From positions 1-64,000 of the forward strand of contig NZ_JIAI01000017.1 of NCBI RefSeq assembly GCF_000620785.1: 64,000 nucleotides of DNA. Direction: 5' to 3'. The notes below the pieces were generated by a model. It saw nothing but the letters and a program-made list of their open reading frames with translations. It was not told where the DNA came from and did not search any database. Shown one piece after another: positions 58,870 to 64,000 of the stretch. The number at the start of each line of letters is the position of its first letter. The first letter of the stretch is position 1. This DNA is from Actinospineispora acaciae DSM 45401 (lineage in GTDB: Bacteria; Actinomycetota; Actinomycetes; Mycobacteriales; Pseudonocardiaceae). The translations under genes were made by a program, and so were the position numbers.

Positions 58870-61710
58870 TCACGCGGGGGTGGTCGCCTTTTTGCGGCGG
58901 GTGGTACGGGCGGTGCGCTTGGGTGCGGACCCGGCCTTGGCGCGGCGCTCGGCGAGCAGCTCGGCGGCGCGTTCGTCGGTGAGCGTCTCCACGCTGTCGC
59001 CCTTGCGCAGCGACGCGTTCGTCTCGCCCTCCGTGACGTATGGGCCGAACCTGCCGTCCTTGACCACCATCTGCTTGCCGGTGGCCGGGTCGTTGCCCAG
59101 CTCGCGCAGCGGCGGCGCGGCGGCGGCCCGGCCTCGTCCGCGCTGCTTGGGCTGCGCGTACAGCTTGAGCGCCTCGTCCAGGGTGACCGTGAAGATCTGG
59201 TCCTCGCCGGACAGCGACCGCGAGTCGGTGCCCTTCTTCAGGTACGGGCCGTAGCGACCGTTCTGCGCGGTGATCTCCTCGCCGGACTGCGGGTCGGTGC
59301 CGACCACCCTGGGCAGCGACAGCAGCTTGAGCGCGTCGTCCAGCGTCACGGTGTCCAGGGTCATGGACTTGAACAGCGAGCCGGTGCGTGGCTTGGGCTG
59401 CTTGGACTTCGGCGTGTCCGCGTCCGGCTCGGGCAGCAGCTCGGTCACGTACGGGCCGTAGCGGCCCTCCTTGGCCACGATCTCGTGACCGGTCACCGGG
59501 TCGGTGCCCAGCGAGCGGCCCTCCTGCGGCACCGAGAACAGCTGCTCGGCGATCTCGGCGGTCAGCTCGTCGGGCGGCAGCTCGTCGGAGAGGTTGGCCC
59601 GCTGGGACTGGCCATCGACGATCCGCTCCAGGTACGGCCCGTAGCGGCCCACCCGGACCACCACCTCGCGGCCCTCGGCGTCGCTGAACAGCGGGATCGC
59701 GTTGATCTCCCTGGCGTCGATCTCCTCCAGGTTCACCCCGACGAGCTTCTTCAGCCCGCCCGAGCGCGCCACCGAGCTCTCCGGGGCGCGGTCCTCGGAC
59801 GCGCCGAAGTAGAACCCGGACAGCCAGTCGGTGCGCTGCTGGGCGCCGGCCGCGATGGAGTCCAGCTCGTCCTCCATGGCGGCGGTGAAGTTGTAGTCGA
59901 CCAGCCGGCCGAAGTGCCGCTCCAGCAGCCCGACCACGGCGAACGCCACCCAGGACGGCACCAGGGCGCTGCCCTTCTTCCAGACGTAGCCGCGGTCCTG
60001 GATGGTCTTGATGATGCTGGTGTACGTCGACGGGCGGCCGATGCCCAGCTCTTCGAGGGCCTTGACCAGCGACGGCTCGGTGTAGCGGGCCGGCGGGTTG
60101 GTGGAGTGGCCCTCCGGGTTGAGCTCCTCGGCGGTCAGCGGCTGGCCCTCGGTGAGCGCGGGCAGCCGGCGCTCGGCGTCGTCGGCCTCGCCGCCGGTCT
60201 GCTCGTCCAGCGACTCCACGTAGGCCTTGAGGAAGCCGGCGAACGTGATGGTGCGCCCGGACGCGGCGAACGTGCACTCCTCGCCGGTGGCCGCGGTGCC
60301 GGTGACCCGCACGGACACCGTGGTGCCGCGCGCGTCGGCCATCTGGGAGGCCACCGTGCGCTGCCAGATCAGCTCGTAGAGGCGGAAGTCGTCGCCGTCC
60401 ACCTCGTTGGCGATCTGGCCGGGGGTGCGGAAGGTCTCGCCGGCCGGGCGGATCGCCTCGTGTGCCTCCTGGGCGTTCTTGACCTTGCGGGTGTACTGGC
60501 GGGGCTTGTCCGCCACGTAGGCGTCGCCGTAGAGCTGGCGGGCCTGGGAGCGGGCGGCGGCGATGGCCGACTCGGACAGCGTGGTCGAGTCGGTACGCAT
60601 GTAGGTGATGTAGCCGTTCTCGTACAGCCGCTGCGCGGAGCGCATCGTCCGCTCGGAGGAGAACCGCAGCTTGCGGCCGGCCTCCTGCTGCAGCGTGGAG
60701 GTCATGAACGGGGCGTACGGGCGGCGGGTGTACGGCTTGGACTCGACGCTCGCGACCTCGAAGGGCCGCCCGTCGAGGGCCTCGGCCAGCCGGCGCGCGC
60801 TCGCCTCGTCCAGCGCGAGTGCGTTGCCGCGCAGCTGGCCGTCGGGGCCGAAGTCGCGGCCTGTGGCGACCTTGGTGCCGTCCACGGAGACCAGCCGGGC
60901 GCCGAAGCTGCGCGGCTCGTCCGTGCTGGTCGCCTTGGGGTCGGTGCCGAGCACTGTGCCGAAGACGCTGGAGATGTCCCAGTAGCCGGCGGAGACGAAC
61001 GCCATCCGCTCGCGCTCGCGCTGCACGATGATGCGGGTCGCCACGGACTGCACCCGGCCCGCCGAGAGCTTCGGCATGACCTTCTTCCACAGCACGGGCG
61101 AGACCTCGTAGCCGTAGAGCCGGTCCAGGATGCGGCGGGTCTCCTGGGCGTCGACCAGGTCCTGGTCCAGCTCGCGGGGGTTCTCGGCGGCGGCGCGGAT
61201 GGCCGGCTCGGTGATCTCGTGGAACACCATGCGGCTGACCGGGACCTTGGGCTTGAGCGTCTCCAGCAGGTGCCAGGCGATCGCCTCGCCCTCGCGGTCA
61301 CCGTCCGTCGCGAGCAGCAGCTCGTCGACGTCCTTGAGCGCGCCCTTCAGCTCGGTGACGGTCGCCTTCTTCTCCGGCGTGATCACATAGAGCGGTTCGA
61401 ACGCGTTGTCCACGTCCACCCCGAGCCGCGCCCAGGACTCGCCCTTGAACTTGGCCGGCACGTCGGCGGCCCCGCGCGGCAGGTCCCTGATGTGACCTCG
61501 CGACGACTCGACGACATAGTTCGAGCCCAGATACGACGCGATCTTGCGCGCCTTCGCGGGCGACTCGACGATCACCAGCCGGCGGCCGCCGGCTCCGTTC
61601 GCCGTGCCGTTCCGCCGCCCGCTCGCGCCGTTGCCCGCGCCGGACTTACCGCCGCCCGAGGCCTTGCCGCTCTTCCGGGCCGCGCCCCCGCTCGTCCTTC
61701 CCGCTGCCAC
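58870..61710 (-). CDS. topA: DNA topoisomerase I
   Basis: The protein has about 946 residues. A basic, disordered N-terminus precedes the TOPRIM domain (RRLVIVESPAKARKIASYLG, LLLATDGDREGEAIAWHL). The active-site Tyr lies in GYITYMRTDSTTL, and PYAPFMTSTLQQEAGRKLRFS follows. The C-terminus holds four or five GRYGPYL-type repeats and a Lys/Arg-rich tail, as in mycobacterial TopA, in place of the zinc fingers of enterobacteria. It relaxes negative supercoils. The GTG at 61710 is preferred; upstream TTG codons are open. Confidence 0.95.
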   Translation of the reverse strand: MAAGRTSGGAARKSGKASGGGKSGAGNGASGRRNGTANGAGGRRLVIVESPAKARKIASYLGSNYVVESSRGHIRDLPRGAADVPAKFKGESWARLGVDVDNAFEPLYVITPEKKATVTELKGALKDVDELLLATDGDREGEAIAWHLLETLKPKVPVSRMVFHEITEPAIRAAAENPRELDQDLVDAQETRRILDRLYGYEVSPVLWKKVMPKLSAGRVQSVATRIIVQRERERMAFVSAGYWDISSVFGTVLGTDPKATSTDEPRSFGARLVSVDGTKVATGRDFGPDGQLRGNALALDEASARRLAEALDGRPFEVASVESKPYTRRPYAPFMTSTLQQEAGRKLRFSSERTMRSAQRLYENGYITYMRTDSTTLSESAIAAARSQARQLYGDAYVADKPRQYTRKVKNAQEAHEAIRPAGETFRTPGQIANEVDGDDFRLYELIWQRTVASQMADARGTTVSVRVTGTAATGEECTFAASGRTITFAGFLKAYVESLDEQTGGEADDAERRLPALTEGQPLTAEELNPEGHSTNPPARYTEPSLVKALEELGIGRPSTYTSIIKTIQDRGYVWKKGSALVPSWVAFAVVGLLERHFGRLVDYNFTAAMEDELDSIAAGAQQRTDWLSGFYFGASEDRAPESSVARSGGLKKLVGVNLEEIDAREINAIPLFSDAEGREVVVRVGRYGPYLERIVDGQSQRANLSDELPPDELTAEIAEQLFSVPQEGRSLGTDPVTGHEIVAKEGRYGPYVTELLPEPDADTPKSKQPKPRTGSLFKSMTLDTVTLDDALKLLSLPRVVGTDPQSGEEITAQNGRYGPYLKKGTDSRSLSGEDQIFTVTLDEALKLYAQPKQRGRGRAAAAPPLRELGNDPATGKQMVVKDGRFGPYVTEGETNASLRKGDSVETLTDERAAELLAERRAKAGSAPKRTARTTRRKKATTPA

Positions 61711-61872
61711 TTCCGCTTCCGTTCCCTTTCCTCCGGCGCTTGCTCGCAGGTTCGTCAAGCGCCACCAGCCGCCCCCCGCAAGGCAGCACTCGCCAGATTG
61801 GCACATCCGACCCGGCTCCCGCACACCGCCTTTGTTCGCGTATGCCGACCGAGGCGGAGCGTAACCTCAGCG

Positions 61873-62538
61873 TCAACCCGTCACACTCGTCTCGTCATCC
61901 TCAACCTCACCGCCGTTCCCGTCTAGACCGACCGTCGGTCTAGTCCGCGGCGGCTCCGAACCCGGCCAGTGCGCCTCCGATGCGTGCTCCGGCGGAGGGC
62001 CGACCAACTCGGCCAACCGGCGCAGTCGCCGTAGCCCGGACAACCGCAACGCCGGCCCGGCGCCGCGCGGACCCAGCCGCATGTTCGGCAGCCCGATCCG
62101 GGTCACCGCCTCGGCCAGTGGAGCGTGGGTCTGCGGGGCGTGCGGGTCCAGCTTCAGCAGGTACCCGGAGCGGCGGTCGGGTATACCGGCCGCGAGCACC
62201 CACATCCTCAACAACGCGCCGTCCAGCGCGAATTCCTCCGGCACCGCCTTGACCGCGCCGTGGCTCCACTGACCAGCCAGTTCGACCAGGTCGCGGCGGA
62301 ACGCGGTGCGCAGGACCAGCGAGCCCGACTCGGTGCCCGCCAGCTCGGTCTGGATGCCGCGCGCGGCCGCCTCGGCGGCCAGTGGCCGGGCCCGGCCCGG
62401 GTCGGTGAGCACGATGCTCAGCCGGGCGGTGTCGCTGGCGCCGAACCGGACCACCTGGGCCGGCCCGCAGAGCAGCCCGGCGAGGTCGTCCAACCGGACG
62501 TCCCGCGCCTCGGCGGAGAAGAAGGAGAGCTGCGCCAC
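61873..62538 (-). CDS. Conserved actinobacterial protein of unknown function next to topA
   Basis: The 221-residue protein reads QLSFFSAEARDVRLDDLAGLLCGPAQVVRFG, DTARLSIVL, LVLRTAFRRDLVELAGQWSHGAVK and GPRGAGPALRLSGLRRLRRLAELVG. This arrangement recalls WhiA/LAGLIDADG-like folds, but I cannot name a family with confidence. It lies upstream of topA in the same direction. Its last 20 codons contain a perfect 21-bp palindrome (61923-61943), so the C-terminal tail may be recent. Confidence 0.7.
   Translation of the reverse strand: MAQLSFFSAEARDVRLDDLAGLLCGPAQVVRFGASDTARLSIVLTDPGRARPLAAEAAARGIQTELAGTESGSLVLRTAFRRDLVELAGQWSHGAVKAVPEEFALDGALLRMWVLAAGIPDRRSGYLLKLDPHAPQTHAPLAEAVTRIGLPNMRLGPRGAGPALRLSGLRRLRRLAELVGPPPEHASEAHWPGSEPPRTRPTVGLDGNGGEVEDDETSVTG
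61923..61943. promoter_or_regulatory. Perfect 21-bp palindrome CTAGACCGAC-C-GTCGGTCTAG
   Basis: Arms CTAGACCGAC (61923-61932) and GTCGGTCTAG (61934-61943) surround a single C. It lies inside the last codons of the gene at 61873 and 213 bases before the topA start. The same core occurs at 31830-31846. It has TetR-operator character and could be an operator in the topA upstream region. Confidence 0.55.
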
Positions 62539-62867
62539 GGCGAGCACGGTAGAACACCCGTTCGATGGTTGGGTGAAGACGCGCCGGTGCGGCTCATCCA
62601 TCTGACGAGGCGGCGGACGGCCGGCGAAAATGAGTCACAGATCACACCTGATACGGGGTGCCGCACGCCACGTTTCTGCGCCATAGCGTGCCGACGCACG
62701 TGCGAGTGCACGTTCACGCAGGTAGAGGGCTCGCTCGCACACCCACTCTGTGCCTCGCACACGCGCTGAAACAGGTGTGCGGGGTACGAAGTCGGTGTGT
62801 GGGCGCCCACCCGAAAACGCCGCGCCGCCCGCCCCCTGGGTGGGGACGGGCGGCGCGGCGGGTGCGG
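62539..62867. other. 329-base intergenic region upstream of the topA-side gene
   Basis: No gene is supported between the start at 62538 and the hppA 3' end at 62868. Apart from the hppA terminator (62818-62860), the region has lower GC near 62620-62660 and several CACACG/GCACG-rich stretches but no clear promoter that I can defend. Confidence 0.5.
62818..62860 (-). terminator. Intrinsic terminator of hppA
   Basis: CGCCGCGCCGCCCG (62818-62831) and CGGGCGGCGCGGCG (62847-62860) pair perfectly, with CCCC/GGGG inside. On the minus strand TTTTCGG follows. It starts eight bases past the hppA stop. Confidence 0.9.
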
Positions 62868-64000
62868 TTAGACGTGGGACTCGGCGGGGGCGTCCGCGAT
62901 GGACGTGGACCGCCGCTTGGAGACCACGATCGCCGCGACGATGATCGCCACCGCGATGATGGCGATGGCGTACCGGAACGGCGCCGAGGCGTCGGTGCCG
63001 ACGGAGAACGCCACCACCGCCGGGGCGATCAGCACCGAGACCAGGTTCATGACCTTGATCAGCGGGTTGATCGCCGGGCCGGCGGTGTCCTTGAACGGGT
63101 CGCCGACGGTGTCGCCGATGACGGTGGCCGCGTGGGCCTCGGAGCCCTTGCCGCCGTGGATGCCGTCCTCGATCAGCTTCTTGCCGTTGTCCCAGGCACC
63201 GCCGGAGTTGGCCAGGAAGATGGCCATCAGGGTGCCGGTGGCGATGGCGCCGGCCAGGTAGCCGGCCAGCGGGCCGACGCCGAGGCCGAAGCCGACAGCG
63301 ATCGGCGCGAAGATCGCCAGCAGCCCGGGGGTGGCCAGCTCGCGCAGCGAGTCCCGGGTGCAGATGTCGACCACCCGGCCGTACTCCGGCCGCACGGTGC
63401 CCTCCATGATCCCGGGGTTGTCCCGGAACTGGCGGCGCACCTCGAACACGATCGCGCCGGCCGCGCGGGACACCGCGTTGATGGCCAGCCCGGAGAACAG
63501 GAACACCACGGCCGAGCCGATCACCACGCCGACCAGCGTGTTCGGGCTGAACACCTGGAAGTTGAACGAGCGCGGCAGCTGGGCGAGCGTGACCCCGGTC
63601 TGGTCCAGGGCGGTGGAGATCGCGTCGCGGTAGGAGCCGAACAGCGCGGTCGCGGCCAGCACGGCCGTGGAGATCGCGATGCCCTTGGTGATCGCCTTGG
63701 TGGTGTTGCCCACCGCGTCCAGCTCAGTGAGGATGTCGACGCCCTCGCCGGTCACGTCGCCGGACATCTCCGCGATGCCCTGCGCGTTGTCGCTGACCGG
63801 GCCGAAGGTGTCCATGGCCACGATCACGCCGACCGTGGTGAGCAGGCCGGTGCCGGCCAGCGCCACCGCGAACAGCGCGACCGTCACCGAGACGCCGCCG
63901 AGCAGGAACGCGCCGAACACCGCCGCGCCGATGACCAGCGCGGTGTACACGGCGGACTCGTAGCCGATCGCGATCCCGGCCAGGATGACGGTGGCCGCGC
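62868..64000 (-). CDS. hppA: Membrane-bound proton-pumping pyrophosphatase, C-terminal part (runs off right edge)
   Basis: The visible 377 residues carry the H+-PPase segments FGPVSDNAQGIAEMSG, GNTTKAITKGIAISTAVLAATALFGSY, GGAWDNGKKLIEDG and VIGDTVGDPFKDTAGPAINPLIKV, the pyrophosphate- and Mg-binding loops, among about eight membrane helices. Lys in GNTTKA, where potassium-dependent enzymes have Ala, marks the potassium-independent class. It pumps protons at the expense of pyrophosphate. The N-terminal half lies beyond the edge. Confidence 0.95.
   Translation of the reverse strand, partial: AATVILAGIAIGYESAVYTALVIGAAVFGAFLLGGVSVTVALFAVALAGTGLLTTVGVIVAMDTFGPVSDNAQGIAEMSGDVTGEGVDILTELDAVGNTTKAITKGIAISTAVLAATALFGSYRDAISTALDQTGVTLAQLPRSFNFQVFSPNTLVGVVIGSAVVFLFSGLAINAVSRAAGAIVFEVRRQFRDNPGIMEGTVRPEYGRVVDICTRDSLRELATPGLLAIFAPIAVGFGLGVGPLAGYLAGAIATGTLMAIFLANSGGAWDNGKKLIEDGIHGGKGSEAHAATVIGDTVGDPFKDTAGPAINPLIKVMNLVSVLIAPAVVAFSVGTDASAPFRYAIAIIAVAIIVAAIVVSKRRSTSIADAPAESHV

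Overview
The window is high-GC (roughly 70% or more) DNA with many GTG starts, dense four-base GTGA overlaps inside operons, and actinobacterial marker genes. The right end carries an order (hppA, a small conserved gene, topA, an MFS/thymidylate-kinase-like gene, holB, tRNA-Thr) that I associate with Pseudonocardiales. An Amycolatopsis-like organism is my best guess, but nothing here fixes the genus.

Layout. 1-4 kb: the end of an IS481-like transposase gene, a membrane-domain/PDR-type ferredoxin-reductase fusion with a PadR regulator, a VOC protein and a LysE exporter. 4-13.6 kb: an Hsp70/beta-propeller membrane fusion, then a five-gene sugar ABC-transporter operon (ATPase, permease, binding lipoprotein, Gfo/Idh dehydrogenase, sugar isomerase) diverging from a ROK regulator. 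14-18.6 kb: phenylacetyl-CoA epoxidase genes paaABC with a TetR regulator, an enoyl-CoA hydratase and a LysR gene; two PaaR-like boxes link them. 18.8-26.3 kb: a PucR regulator divergent from an aldehyde dehydrogenase, a Phd/PIN toxin-antitoxin pair, a frameshifted SDR gene, YjbR, LysR, pirin and CPBP protease genes. 26.3-31.8 kb: two YtcJ-like amidohydrolases around an APC permease and a TetR regulator.

31.8-35.6 kb: a polyamine operon (ornithine-decarboxylase family plus an AdoMet-decarboxylase/spermidine-synthase fusion) divergent from a free-standing NRPS condensation-domain protein. 35.6-40.6 kb: a catabolic cluster (enolase superfamily, D-aminoacylase, MHS transporter, GntR regulator). 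40.7-46.3 kb: sigma-factor genes with DUF899, YCII and SnoaL partners and a membrane-anchored sigma-like protein with a Gly/Arg-rich tail. 46.4-50.6 kb: a class III cyclase, an XRE/DUF397 pair, a small membrane protein, MarR and an internally deleted aminoglycoside-kinase-like gene. 50.8-54 kb: an MHS transporter and an EACC1-caspase pair that looks like a conflict or anti-phage module, next to tRNA-Thr. 54.3-64 kb: housekeeping genes.

The left 25 kb also carries a family of intergenic palindromes (arms starting CCGTGAGTG, loop TCATAG or CTATGA) whose two arms change together between copies. They lie at gene 3' ends and sometimes supply the stop codon. The most interesting items are this palindrome family, the polyamine/condensation-domain locus, the EACC1-caspase pair, the MFS/kinase fusion with a ruined P-loop and the membrane-anchored sigma-like protein.
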